From Hymenobacter sp. BT559 (GTDB taxonomy: Bacteria; Bacteroidota; Bacteroidia; Cytophagales; Hymenobacteraceae): DNA of 64,000 nt. The position numbers and the translations under genes were made by a program. The stretch lies in NCBI RefSeq assembly GCF_017571525.1, contig NZ_JAGETY010000001.1, positions 1 through 64,000 on the forward strand. The letters run 5' to 3'. This document shows positions 1 through 7,507 of the stretch, piece after piece. The notes below the pieces were generated by a model. That model saw only the letters and a list, made by a program, of their open reading frames with translations, was not told where the DNA came from and did not search any database. Numbering within the stretch: position 1 is the stretch's first letter; each line of letters opens with the position of its first letter.

Positions 1-34
1 ATCCTGAGCCAGGATCAAACTCTCCATTGTAAAA
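1..34 (-). rRNA. rrs: 16S ribosomal RNA, 5' end only
   Basis: The reverse complement of the first bases reads GAGTTTGATCCTGGCTCAG (the universal 16S 27F site), preceded by ACAATG as in Bacteroidota 16S genes. Only the first ~30 nt of the gene are here; it runs off the left edge on the minus strand. The exact mature 5' end near base 34 is an estimate. Confidence 0.95.
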
Positions 35-270
35 TATTCCTGCACCTTACCCAAGTAAGGCTGATGTCGAGTGCTAACCTTGTGCTCTTGTTGACGTTTG
101 CCGTCTAATTCGATTTCGCTTGTTTCTACTTAGCCAAAGCTGAGCAGAATCTTACTATTTTGTCTATTTCCAACATTCAAAGAACGTGCGCTACTTCCAG
201 TTGAAGTAACCCTGTGAGCTGGCTTTCCAGCTCCTTTCTTGCCGTTTGCAAGCCCTTTCTGCGATTGGGA
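35..270 (-). other. rRNA operon leader region
   Basis: Transcribed spacer between the 16S gene and the nearest rrn promoter. On the minus strand bases 171-190 read CGCACGTTCTTTGAATGTTG, resembling the GTTCTTTGA leader segment common upstream of 16S genes in Bacteroidota and perhaps boxA-like. No tRNA or protein gene is seen here. Open reading frames crossing 239-740 lack protein-like composition and overlap the promoters, so I do not call them. Confidence 0.6.
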
Positions 271-273
271 GTG

Positions 274-304
274 CAAAGGTAAGAAAACTTTCTGGCTTTC
301 CAAA
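274..304 (-). promoter_or_regulatory. rrn promoter P1
   Basis: Minus strand: TTTG at 301-304, a 19-bp spacer, then TACCTTTG at 274-281. This matches the Bacteroidota primary sigma consensus (TTTG - 19 bp - TAnnTTTG) exactly. It is the promoter closest to the 16S gene. Confidence 0.85.
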
Positions 305-378
305 TTTAGAGCGAAAATTTTTAAGTTTTTCGCTGCTTCTTTTTTTCAGTCTTTACCGCTTCCGGTCGAAACGGGGTG

Positions 379-411
379 CAAAGGTACGGTGAGCATTTTT
401 GATTTCGCAAG
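379..411 (-). promoter_or_regulatory. rrn promoter P2
   Basis: Minus strand: perfect -7 element TACCTTTG at 379-386 with a weak -33 element (CTTG at 408-411, 21-bp spacer). It is the second of three tandem promoters, each followed by a similar GCAcTCC/GCAcCCC-like initial transcribed sequence. Confidence 0.7.
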
Positions 412-540
412 CGATTTGAAAAATTTCTTTTTCTACTCGGGTTGCGGCGCGCCCGGCAGGTACTACCCGCTGGCTCGCCAGAAAGTTCCGCGACCGGTGC
501 GTTTGCAGCTTGCCAGTGGGCCTTTTGCCGTTTGGGACTG

Positions 541-571
541 CAAAGGTAGCAGGACTTTTGGAGCAGACAAG
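541..571 (-). promoter_or_regulatory. rrn promoter P3
   Basis: Minus strand: CTTG at 568-571, 19-bp spacer, TACCTTTG at 541-548. It is the third, most distal tandem promoter of the rRNA operon. The remaining stretch 572-812 holds no gene I can support. Confidence 0.7.
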
Positions 572-851
572 CCCATGAATACGAAATAGGACGTGCTGCA
601 GTTGTAAGTGCCTGGGTTTGGGGAAGAAATTTTCTAGTAGGCGAGCAGATGAAATGGCTACAGTGGCTTTGGCTGCCATTACCTAGTAAATGACGTCTTA
701 ATTCACACTGATGGGCATTCGATGATTGTAGCTTTTCCATCAGTTGTTAGCTGCGCTTTTACCACTTGTGTTGTGAGAGCGGAGAGGAAGTAAGAAAAGA
801 GTAGCCGCTAGCTTGCAGCCCTACTTAGATATTTTTAGCACGGCGCGCAAC

Positions 852-1829
852 ATGGAGTTTGTACAGGTTAGGGACCTCAGCTTGAAAGAACGGGGGGCAG
901 TAGTAGTGCACCCGCTAAGCTTTAGCCAAGCTCAAGGCCAGCGGCTGGCAATAGCTGGGGAGAGTGGTGCGGGCAAAAGCACCTTGCTTCAACTAATTGG
1001 TGGTTTGATTGAACCCACTACTGGAGAAATTCGCATTGATGGAACTAGGGTACGTGGCCCAGCCGTAGCGTTGGTACCGGGGCATCCGGGCGTGGCGTAC
1101 TTATCACAAAAGTCTGATTTGCCCAAGTTTTTGCGGGTGGCGCAGGTATTGCGCTATAGTAGCAAGCGGCCTGCAAGTGAAGCTCAGCGCATTTTTGAGT
1201 TGTGTCGTATTAGCCAGTTACTTGACCGGCGCACCGACGAACTGTCGGGCGGCGAGCAGCAACGGGTAGCGTTAGCCCGCCTGCTGCTAGGGTCGCCGCA
1301 TTTATTGCTGCTGGATGAGCCATTCTCGAACCTCGACCGAGTGCACAAGCACTTAATGCAAGCCATCATTGAGCAGCTAGGGCAGCAGCTTGGCATTACG
1401 TGCCTCCTGGTATCGCATGATGCGGCTGATACGCTTTCCTGGGCCGATAATATATTAGTGCTGCAGCAAGGACGTGTAATACAGGCTGGTTCCCCTGAGG
1501 AAATTTATCATCGTCCAGTGAATGAGTATACAGCTGGACTTTTTGGTGATTATAACCTTATACGCGGCGCGGAGGCTCAGCAATTGCAGCCTAACGCCTC
1601 ACTTGAGGGCTCGCTAATGGTGCGCCCCGAACACTTGCGGCTAGCCACCAGCCGCGGCCTGCCGGGTCTGGCGCGGGCAGTGCGCTTTTATGGTGGCTTT
1701 TATGAAGTGGAAGTTCAATTGCTGAACAATACGGTACGTCTACGGACGGCTACCACAGAAGGCATAGTACCCGGACAAGCGGTGCACATTGAGCTAGCCT
1801 CGGCTAGCGGCTGGGCATTGGCACAGTAG
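852..1829 (+). CDS. ABC transporter ATP-binding protein with C-terminal TOBE-like domain
   Basis: 325-residue ATPase. Visible motifs in order: Walker A GESGAGKST, signature LSGGEQQRVALARLLL, Walker B LLLLDEP, and the H-loop SHDA. The last ~100 residues (after AGLFGDYN) contain a MVRPEHL segment and look like the TOBE domain of PotA/FbpC/ModC-type importer ATPases. An in-frame TTG lies at 813, but I choose ATG 852 because the protein starting MEFVQVRDLSL aligns with where this family normally begins. No permease or substrate-binding gene is adjacent, so the substrate (metal, polyamine, anion) is unknown and partners must be elsewhere. No TAnnTTTG element is obvious upstream. Confidence 0.85.
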   Translation: MEFVQVRDLSLKERGAVVVHPLSFSQAQGQRLAIAGESGAGKSTLLQLIGGLIEPTTGEIRIDGTRVRGPAVALVPGHPGVAYLSQKSDLPKFLRVAQVLRYSSKRPASEAQRIFELCRISQLLDRRTDELSGGEQQRVALARLLLGSPHLLLLDEPFSNLDRVHKHLMQAIIEQLGQQLGITCLLVSHDAADTLSWADNILVLQQGRVIQAGSPEEIYHRPVNEYTAGLFGDYNLIRGAEAQQLQPNASLEGSLMVRPEHLRLATSRGLPGLARAVRFYGGFYEVEVQLLNNTVRLRTATTEGIVPGQAVHIELASASGWALAQ

Positions 1830-1852
1830 CAACTGCAGCACTTAGCAGGTGA

Positions 1853-2236
1853 TTACTGCACTAGTTCGGCATGCAGACGGGCTAGCGTAGTGGCAGCGTC
1901 TTCACAAAAGCCGGGATGCACGGGCGAGGTTTGCACTACTGTGCTACGCTGCGCCGTGAGCCAACGAAAACGGGAGGCCGGCGCCAGCTGACCAATGGGG
2001 CCGCCGGTAGCCCGACCACCACAGATGCGCTCAAATGAGCGAAGGCGCTCACGCACGTCGGGCAAATCAAGGCTGGCGCTGAAGGCGCGCAACCGGGCTT
2101 CGTTTAGCTCGCAGGTGGCTTGCAAAAAGCCTTGCGAGGCGCAGTAGAGAATAACGCCTACGTTTAAAAACTCCTCACGCTCGACGCGGGGCACCACCCG
2201 CAGCACGGCATACTCAAACAAGTGCTTGGCGGGCAT
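1853..2236 (-). CDS. DUF3037 family protein
   Basis: 127 residues beginning MPAKHLFEYAVLRVVPRVER, with the EFLNVGVILYC segment typical of DUF3037 proteins, which have no established function. Start ATG at 2236 is chosen over an upstream in-frame start at 2416 because the added residues would lie wholly within the preceding gene and look unlike protein. It overlaps the end of the HipA-like gene by 23 bp, so the two are almost certainly co-transcribed and translationally coupled. This pairing with a HipA-like kinase is, to my knowledge, recurrent in Bacteroidota. No signal peptide; cytoplasmic. Confidence 0.8.
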   Translation of the reverse strand: MPAKHLFEYAVLRVVPRVEREEFLNVGVILYCASQGFLQATCELNEARLRAFSASLDLPDVRERLRSFERICGGRATGGPIGQLAPASRFRWLTAQRSTVVQTSPVHPGFCEDAATTLARLHAELVQ

Positions 2237-3011
2237 GGTCGGCTTCTTGGGTGAACGTGGCGGAAACGGCCAAGCGCGCTTCCAAAAACTGTTGGTACTG
2301 CGCGCGCTGTTCGGCCGCAGTAAGACCGGGCTCTTGAAACCACTCGTCGGGGACTGCGCTGATAATGCCCGCCAGCACATCAGGCGTGAGGCGAGCCCGG
2401 CCCTCGGCATCGGCATCAGCTAGAGCGGAAGCTTGGGGCAGCAGCACATGGTCTTTTACCGAAGGAAAGGGCCTAGTAGCCGATTTGACCCAGTCCGGGC
2501 CGGTATGGTGCACGTAGAGCGCGGCGCCATGGTCAATGAGCCACAACTCCTTGTGCCACAGGAGCATGTTGGTATTGCGCGCCGTGCGGTCCACATTCAG
2601 CGTGAGGCAGTCGAGCCACACTATCAGCGAGGCCAGGTGCGGCGCGATGGTAGTAACCAAGGGGTCGAACGTACTAGCCCCTGATAAGAAGTGTAGAGCC
2701 AGGTTGCGGCCGGTGCTAGCCCGAAGCAAATCCTGAATTTCCTCATCCGGCTCGGTGCGCCCAAAGGCTTCATCCAGCTCACAAAACACCAGTTCGGGCA
2801 CGCGCAAGCCCAAGGCACGGGCTAGCTCGCCTACCAGCAGCTCAGCTATCAGTACTTTAATCCCCTGGCCAGCACCCCGAAACTTGAGCACATATAAAAA
2901 GCCATCGTCAGCTTCGACCAGCGCGGGCAGCGAGCCACCCTCACGCAATGGCGTGATGTAGCGCGTGACCTCAACGGTGCGCAGCGCAGGGCCTAGTGTT
3001 TGGTTTATCAT
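2214..3011 (-). CDS. HipA-like kinase family protein
   Basis: 265-residue single-domain relative of the HipA C-terminal kinase fold. An early VLKFRGAG segment carries a likely ATP-binding Lys. The catalytic stretch LNVDRTARNTNMLLW (D, R and N of the HipA xxDRxxxN loop) is followed by LWLIDHGAAL, the metal-binding Asp. It is much shorter than HipA (~440 aa) and lacks the HipA N-subdomain; no HipB-like antitoxin is encoded nearby. ATG 3011 is preferred over GTG 3035 because a TAGCTTTG promoter element at 3046-3053 would put the transcript start around 3035-3040. The downstream overlapping partner is the DUF3037 gene. Whether it acts as a toxin is not shown by the sequence. Confidence 0.75.
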   Translation of the reverse strand: MINQTLGPALRTVEVTRYITPLREGGSLPALVEADDGFLYVLKFRGAGQGIKVLIAELLVGELARALGLRVPELVFCELDEAFGRTEPDEEIQDLLRASTGRNLALHFLSGASTFDPLVTTIAPHLASLIVWLDCLTLNVDRTARNTNMLLWHKELWLIDHGAALYVHHTGPDWVKSATRPFPSVKDHVLLPQASALADADAEGRARLTPDVLAGIISAVPDEWFQEPGLTAAEQRAQYQQFLEARLAVSATFTQEADHARQALV

Positions 3012-3045
3012 CAAGAGGTATGCTATTACCCGCACGGTGGCCGGG

Positions 3046-3053
3046 CAAAGCTA
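3046..3053 (-). promoter_or_regulatory. -7 element for HipA-like/DUF3037 operon
   Basis: TAGCTTTG on the minus strand, a TAnnTTTG match, lying against the T-rich tail of the upstream tRNA terminator. No convincing -33 TTTG is visible. It supports the 3011 start of the kinase gene. Confidence 0.5.
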
Positions 3054-3092
3054 AATAAAATCAGCCACCCAGACTTACGTCTAGGTGGCTGA
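3053..3092 (-). terminator. Terminator of tRNA-Gly
   Basis: Inverted repeat TCAGCCACC (3061-3069) / GGTGGCTGA (3084-3092) with an inner AGAC/GTCT pair. It is followed on the minus strand by TTTTATTT. It lies ten bases past the tRNA 3' end. Confidence 0.8.
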
Positions 3093-3101
3093 TACTAACT
3101 G

Positions 3102-3174
3102 AGCGAGAAACGAGGTTCGAACTCGCGACCCTCAGCTTGGGAAGCTGATGCTCTACCAACTGAGCTACTCTCGC
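3102..3174 (-). tRNA. tRNA-Gly (anticodon CCC)
   Basis: 73-nt cloverleaf on the minus strand. Acceptor GCGAGAG pairs with TTCTCGC (one G-U). D-arm AGCTCAGTTGGTAGAGC; anticodon stem TCAGC/GCTGA around loop TTCCCAA gives anticodon CCC; T-arm GCGAG-TTCGAAC-CTCGT. The 3' CCA is not encoded. It has its own promoter (3191-3221) and terminator (3053-3092), so it is a monocistronic unit. Confidence 0.93.
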
Positions 3175-3190
3175 GGGGTGGTTGGTAACG

Positions 3191-3221
3191 CAAAGGTAAG
3201 CGTGCATTGGTATTTAACAAG
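3191..3221 (-). promoter_or_regulatory. Promoter of tRNA-Gly
   Basis: Minus strand: CTTG at 3218-3221, 19-bp spacer, TACCTTTG at 3191-3198. The layout is the same as rrn P3. The tRNA starts 17 bp further on. Confidence 0.8.
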
Positions 3222-3260
3222 GGGAACATCGCGCTGGGCAGGCGTGTTTAATTTGCAGTT

Positions 3261-3515
3261 ATGCCATCCGCTCGTCGTCCTACATCCCGTACTATTCTCA
3301 CGCCTACTTCGCGCCGGTTAGTGGCCGGGCTGCTTATTGCAGCGGGTGTGCTGTTTATGATTGGCTACGCCCTGCAGCTATACGTAGTACTATACGAATG
3401 GCGGCGGCTGGGCGTGCTAGGTACCTGGCCGCTTACCAAGATTATTCTGGGCCTGAGCGTGGGTGCCATAACCAACTATGTGGGCTGGCGCGTGGGGCTA
3501 CACCGGCCTAAGTAA
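3261..3515 (+). CDS. Small membrane protein, unknown function
   Basis: 84 residues with a basic N-terminus (RRPTSR..SRR), then two hydrophobic segments at about residues 21-44 (VAGLLIAAGVLFMIGYAL) and 58-78. No family recognised. A TTAATTTG element at 3248-3255 (one mismatch to TAnnTTTG) ends only 5 bp before the ATG, suggesting a leaderless transcript. It lies on the strand opposite the tRNA, upstream of the GNAT gene. Confidence 0.65.
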   Translation: MPSARRPTSRTILTPTSRRLVAGLLIAAGVLFMIGYALQLYVVLYEWRRLGVLGTWPLTKIILGLSVGAITNYVGWRVGLHRPK

Positions 3516-3559
3516 GCCTGCCTGTGAGATTGACGCGGCGGGCCGACCTTTGCAGTCCT

Positions 3560-4111
3560 ATGTCATCTCCCCTTCGCATTGCCATTGCCAAGGCTAACCT
3601 AGCCACCGCTACCCGCCTGGCCGAGCTAGGCCGCCAAACGTTCAGCGAAACTTTCGCAGCCAGTAATACGCCCGAGGATATGGCCGCGTACCTGGCCGAA
3701 TCCTACGGACCCGAAATTCAGTTGGCGCAGCTGCAAGACCCGCGCTGCACCTGCCTGCTGGCCGAGATGCAGGGCCAAACCGTGGGCTACGCGCTGCTGC
3801 AGGAAGCGTCCACGCTGGGCCTGCCAACCGATGCACCCGCTACTCGGCAGCTTGAAATCAAGCAGCTGTATGTGGTGGAAGACTGGATAGGCACCGGGTT
3901 GGGCAAGGCCCTGATGCGGCGCACACTCGATATTGCGCAGGCGGCCCAGGTTACGGCCGTAGTGCTTGGGGTGTGGGAGCATAATGAGCGGGCCAAAGCC
4001 TTTTACCAGCGCTTCGGCTTTCGGGAGGTTGGGGAGGTAGCTTTTCGGCTAGGGCAGGATGTGCAGCGCGACCTCATCTATCGCAAAGGCTTGGCGGGGC
4101 GGGCTAGCTAG
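3560..4111 (+). CDS. GNAT family N-acetyltransferase
   Basis: 183-residue single-domain acetyltransferase. Motif A is visible as LYVVEDWIGTGLGKALM, where the (Q/R)xxGxG loop binds acetyl-CoA pyrophosphate. It is followed by VLGVWEHNERAKAFYQRFGF, the typical beta5-alpha4 NxxAxxFYxxxGF signature. The substrate is not predictable. ATG 3560 is preferred over the in-frame start at 3524, because a GACCTTTG promoter-like element at 3544-3551 ends 8 bp before this ATG and would overlap the longer version. Confidence 0.85.
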   Translation: MSSPLRIAIAKANLATATRLAELGRQTFSETFAASNTPEDMAAYLAESYGPEIQLAQLQDPRCTCLLAEMQGQTVGYALLQEASTLGLPTDAPATRQLEIKQLYVVEDWIGTGLGKALMRRTLDIAQAAQVTAVVLGVWEHNERAKAFYQRFGFREVGEVAFRLGQDVQRDLIYRKGLAGRAS

Positions 4112-4119
4112 TACTTTTG
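4112..4119 (+). promoter_or_regulatory. -7 element abutting the lipoprotein start
   Basis: TACTTTTG, with CTTG at 4090-4093 as a -33 candidate (18-bp spacer). The ATG of the next gene begins at 4124, four bases on, so the mRNA would start at or next to the start codon. Confidence 0.55.
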
Positions 4120-4123
4120 GGCT

Positions 4124-5110
4124 ATGCCGCTTCGCCGACTGCTCCGCTGTGCGTTTCCTTTCCTTGGCCTGGCGCTCGGGTTACTCGGTGGCCTAGCCAG
4201 CTGCCAGAGCTACGGCGATACCGCGCAAGCCGGCCCGGTTGCGCCGCCCACCGGCCACTATACCGGCACGCTGCAGGTAGCCGGCCAGCCCGAGCTGCGG
4301 GCCCAGTTGGAAGTGCGCCACCCGCGCCCGGGCCACTACGATGCCGAATTGGTATTGCCCCAGCAGGCCGCCTTCAGCTTCGTGGCCGACAGTCTGGCCT
4401 TCGGGGACGATACGCTGCGCCTGGCCCGGCCGGGCCGCCCCGGTGAGACATTGGCGCTGGGCCACCAAGGCAATTTCTGGCGCGGCACCCTGCGCCTCGA
4501 CTCGGTGCGCTACCCGCTGCTGCTGGTGCGGCGCGGCGACCCCGAGCCGGCTGTGTATCGCGTGCGGCGCGATGAGGTAGCCGGCACTACCGGCCCCGCG
4601 CTGCTCTTTAGCCCCGCCGACGAGAGTTTGCCAGGCCTGGGGCTCGCGCTTTTTGCAACCTCGGGCACGGCACTGCTGGCTCCTAGCTGGGCCGATGCGC
4701 TAGCCCGTCAGGGCCACACCGTACTACTACTGCCGGCCGCCGATACCCTGGCCGCCCCTGCCCTGGCCAATGCGCTGGCGCTGCTGCGCCGCACGCCCGG
4801 CGTCGATACCGCCCGCGTAGGTGCTTGGATAAGCGGGCCACCCGCTAGCCTGCTGCCCCTCTTCCTGGCCGAGAATACGGCCTCGCGCCCGGCGTTTGTC
4901 GTGGTGCAGAATATGCCGGCCCCGCCCCTGGCCACCCGGCGCGACTGGCGCGCCCTGGCCCAGCATGGCCACCTGCTAGCCATATACGACCCTAGCCAGC
5001 CTCAGGCCGACGTAGCCCAGGCTCGCGCCCTGCTGGGCCGCCCACGCGTGCACCAGGCTTCGGATGGCGGGTTGCAAAAGCAGGTTACCGACTGGCTGCG
5101 CGAAAAGTAG
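4124..5110 (+). CDS. Lipoprotein with degenerate alpha/beta-hydrolase-like C-terminal half
   Basis: 328 residues. The signal peptide ends in lipobox GLASC (Cys27). Residues ~40-140 form a beta-rich region with the repeated style of small-molecule-binding or DUF3887-like domains seen ahead of peptidase-type hydrolases (GHYTGTLQV..LRAQLEV). From ~165 the pattern LLFSPADES, ...RQGHTVLLLPAADTL, VDTARVGAWISGPPAS, FVVVQN and ...HLLAIYDP follows the strand order of an alpha/beta hydrolase. However, where a GxSxG nucleophile elbow is expected the sequence is GAWISGPP, and no clear Asp/His pair follows. I infer a surface or periplasmic lipoprotein whose enzyme fold has lost activity. Confidence 0.6.
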   Translation: MPLRRLLRCAFPFLGLALGLLGGLASCQSYGDTAQAGPVAPPTGHYTGTLQVAGQPELRAQLEVRHPRPGHYDAELVLPQQAAFSFVADSLAFGDDTLRLARPGRPGETLALGHQGNFWRGTLRLDSVRYPLLLVRRGDPEPAVYRVRRDEVAGTTGPALLFSPADESLPGLGLALFATSGTALLAPSWADALARQGHTVLLLPAADTLAAPALANALALLRRTPGVDTARVGAWISGPPASLLPLFLAENTASRPAFVVVQNMPAPPLATRRDWRALAQHGHLLAIYDPSQPQADVAQARALLGRPRVHQASDGGLQKQVTDWLREK

Positions 5111-5134
5111 CGCGAAACGTTCGCTTCGCGCTAC
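5107..5134. terminator. Bidirectional terminator hairpin
   Basis: GTAGCGCGAA (5107-5116) / TTCGCGCTAC (5125-5134), 8-nt loop. It overlaps the stop of the plus-strand lipoprotein gene and lies just before the end of the minus-strand radical SAM gene. Confidence 0.65.
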
Positions 5135-5140
5135 TAGCTT

Positions 5141-7357
5141 TTATATCAGAAGCAAGCCCTTTTCGCGCAGCAGCTGCCAGGCGGGGCTAGCCAGGAAATT
5201 CTCCCACGAGCCGGCACCAGCAGGGAAGCTAGCGGCAGCTTCTTTCAGCAAGACTTTGGTATCGTAGTCGGTACTGAGCTTGGTGAGCAGCGTGTGCAGC
5301 CAGGGGCCTAGCAGCTCAGTGGTTTTCACCTCGAAATCTTCGGCCTGCTCGTAGCAGGTGAGGATGGCGCGGGTGGTTTTCTTGTCTTTAGGGCCGTTGC
5401 CGCCGGTGGTTTTGAAGCTCAGCTCGGGCACGTTGCCGAGCCAGAAGAGACGGCGATTGAGCTGCGTGGCGTCGGACTTCTGGGGCTCTTGCAGGGCTTG
5501 TTGGATGAGCTGGCGCGGCACCGTGGGGCGCGGCGTTTTGAAATCAAACCAGAAGCTGAGCGGCTCGCGCAGGGCCACGCCGTGCATGTAGTTGTAGAGG
5601 CTTTTGGCCAGGCCGGGGCCGAAGGTTTCGTGGTCGGCCCCTAGCGGGTCATCGTGCCAGAGGTCGTTCCAAGCGAAGGGGCCGGGCTCGGGGCCGATGG
5701 CGGCCACCTGGTACTTAGCCGGATTTTTCCCTACGGGCGAGTGGGCCGTCATTGAGAAGCGGTGCCAGTAGCCGCTTTGCACAATGCCGGCCTCGAAAAG
5801 CTGGCGCACTACCTCTAGCGAGTCCACCGTTTCCTGGGCAGTTTGGGTGGGGAAACCGTACATGAGGTAGGCGTGCACCAGGATGCCGGCCTCGGTGAAG
5901 CCCTGGGTGACGCGCGCCACCTGGGCCAGGGTCACGCCCTTCTCCATGAGGGCTAGCAGGCGGTCGGACGCTACTTCGAGGCCGCCCGAAATGGCGATAC
6001 AGCCGCTGGCGGCCAGCAGCCGGCAGAGGTCGGGCGTGAAGGTTTTCTCGAACCGGATATTGCCCCACCAGCTGATGCTGACGCGGCGCTTCAGCAGCTC
6101 GATGGCCAGGTCGCGCAGGGCTAGCGGGGGCGCGGCCTCATCCACGAAGTGAAAACCAGTCTGGCCGGTTTGGGCCACTATCTGCTCGATTCTATCGACG
6201 AGCAGCGTGGCGGGCGCGGTCTCGTAGCGACCGATGTAGTCGAGCGTGACGTCGCAGAACGAGCAGCGCTTCCAGTAGCAGCCGTGGGCCACGGTGAGCT
6301 TATTCCAGCGGCCGTCGCTCCAGAGGCGGTGCATAGGGTTCAGCACCTCGATAACTGATAAATAATCAGTTAAGGGCAAATCTGAGTAATCGGGCGTACC
6401 GACCTCGGGGTGCGGAATATCGGGGTGCGGGTGGTTGAGGTACTCGACCTCGCCGGCCTCGTTGCGCAGGAAGGTGCGTTGCAGCTCGGCCTGCGGCAGC
6501 TGGCCCTGCAAGTACTCAAACAGCCGCAGCCACGGGCCCTCACCATCGTCCAGCGTGAGGTAGTCGATGTAGTCAAAGAAGCGGGGCTCTTTCAGGCCGC
6601 GCAGCTCGGTGTTGGGGTAGCCGCCGCCCATTACGGTCACGGCCTGGGGGCGCACTTGCTTGAGGCGCTGGGCTAGCCGCAGGGCGGCGTAGAGGTTGCC
6701 GGGAAAGGGCACGGTGAAGCCCACGATATCGGGCTGCACCTCGGCCACCAGCTCGTCGAGCAGCTCCAGCAGCATGCGGTCCACGAGGTTGGGCGGGGCT
6801 AGCAGGGCGTCATGCAGCGGGTCGAAGTGGGTAGCCGACATGGCCAGGCTCTCGGCGTAGCGCGAGAGGCCAAACTGCGGGCCCACGGTTTCCTTCACCA
6901 GGTCGGCCAGGTCCTCGAGGTATAGCGTGGCCAGGTGGCGGGCCTGGTCGGTGAGGCCCATCGTGCCGAAAGCCGTTTCGAGGTCGGCCACGTTGTCGAA
7001 GCGGCTGGCCTCGGGCAGAAAGCGGCCGTGGCAAATGCGCGGGGCCAGCGTGAGGTCGCGGTTTTGCAAAAACCGGATGGCTGGGCCGATGGTCGCCTCG
7101 TAGCGGCGGCGCAGGCGCAGCATCCGCTGGGCGTTGTCGCTGAGGTCGTAGCCACCGGCCTCGATTTCATCGAATACCCGCGTCAGGCCTTCCTTCGAGA
7201 ATAACTTGAGCACCAGCTCAATGCTGAGGTCGGCCTGGCGCACTTCGTAGCCGCGCCCCACCAAAAAGCCCTTGATATAGGCCGTGGCCGGATACGGCGT
7301 ATTGAGCTGCGTGAGCGGCGGGGTCAGGAGCAGAAGGCGGGGCGACGAAGTAGGCAC
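5141..7357 (-). CDS. B12-binding-domain-type radical SAM protein
   Basis: 738 residues. The N-terminal ~190 residues are variable. Next comes a Rossmann-like segment (QPDIVGFTVPFPGNL, then VTVMGGGYPNTELRG) resembling the cobalamin-binding-like domain of these enzymes, but I see no DxHxxG cobalamin-ligand motif. The radical SAM core begins at HGCYWKRCSFCD, where the three Cys are spaced CX4CX2C rather than CX3CX2C. It continues with SWWGNIRFEK, AISGGLEVASDRLL and YLMYGFPTQT. A ~150-residue C-terminal extension follows. The reaction is unknown. The start is GTG at 7357: TAGGTTTG (7365-7372) ends 7 bp before it, so the message may be leaderless. Confidence 0.8.
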   Translation of the reverse strand: MPTSSPRLLLLTPPLTQLNTPYPATAYIKGFLVGRGYEVRQADLSIELVLKLFSKEGLTRVFDEIEAGGYDLSDNAQRMLRLRRRYEATIGPAIRFLQNRDLTLAPRICHGRFLPEASRFDNVADLETAFGTMGLTDQARHLATLYLEDLADLVKETVGPQFGLSRYAESLAMSATHFDPLHDALLAPPNLVDRMLLELLDELVAEVQPDIVGFTVPFPGNLYAALRLAQRLKQVRPQAVTVMGGGYPNTELRGLKEPRFFDYIDYLTLDDGEGPWLRLFEYLQGQLPQAELQRTFLRNEAGEVEYLNHPHPDIPHPEVGTPDYSDLPLTDYLSVIEVLNPMHRLWSDGRWNKLTVAHGCYWKRCSFCDVTLDYIGRYETAPATLLVDRIEQIVAQTGQTGFHFVDEAAPPLALRDLAIELLKRRVSISWWGNIRFEKTFTPDLCRLLAASGCIAISGGLEVASDRLLALMEKGVTLAQVARVTQGFTEAGILVHAYLMYGFPTQTAQETVDSLEVVRQLFEAGIVQSGYWHRFSMTAHSPVGKNPAKYQVAAIGPEPGPFAWNDLWHDDPLGADHETFGPGLAKSLYNYMHGVALREPLSFWFDFKTPRPTVPRQLIQQALQEPQKSDATQLNRRLFWLGNVPELSFKTTGGNGPKDKKTTRAILTCYEQAEDFEVKTTELLGPWLHTLLTKLSTDYDTKVLLKEAAASFPAGAGSWENFLASPAWQLLREKGLLLI

Positions 7358-7470
7358 GGGGGTACAAACCTACGGCGGGGGCTAGTGGTTCAGATGGGCC
7401 GGGCGGCTACTAGGCCCCCAAGGTGTAGCGCAGATTTAGGAGTGCGCGTCTTCAAGCTGCAACCACGGGC

Positions 7471-7507
7471 CACGCAAGACGCGGACTAAAAGTCCGCGTC
7501 TTGCGTG
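7471..7507 (-). terminator. 17-bp perfect hairpin after TonB receptor
   Basis: Arms 7471-7487 and 7491-7507 are perfectly complementary around a 3-nt loop (aaa), starting at the base after the stop of the receptor gene. Its core GCGGACT/AGTCCGC is shared with the doublet at 11588-11652. Confidence 0.75.

Noticed and set aside
239..740. Open frames in the rRNA leader/promoter region
   Set aside because: They cover the three rrn promoters and have no protein-like features.
2214..3011. Classical HipAB toxin-antitoxin call
   Set aside because: The kinase is too short, lacks the HipA N-subdomain and no HipB-like gene is adjacent; only a HipA-like label is supported.
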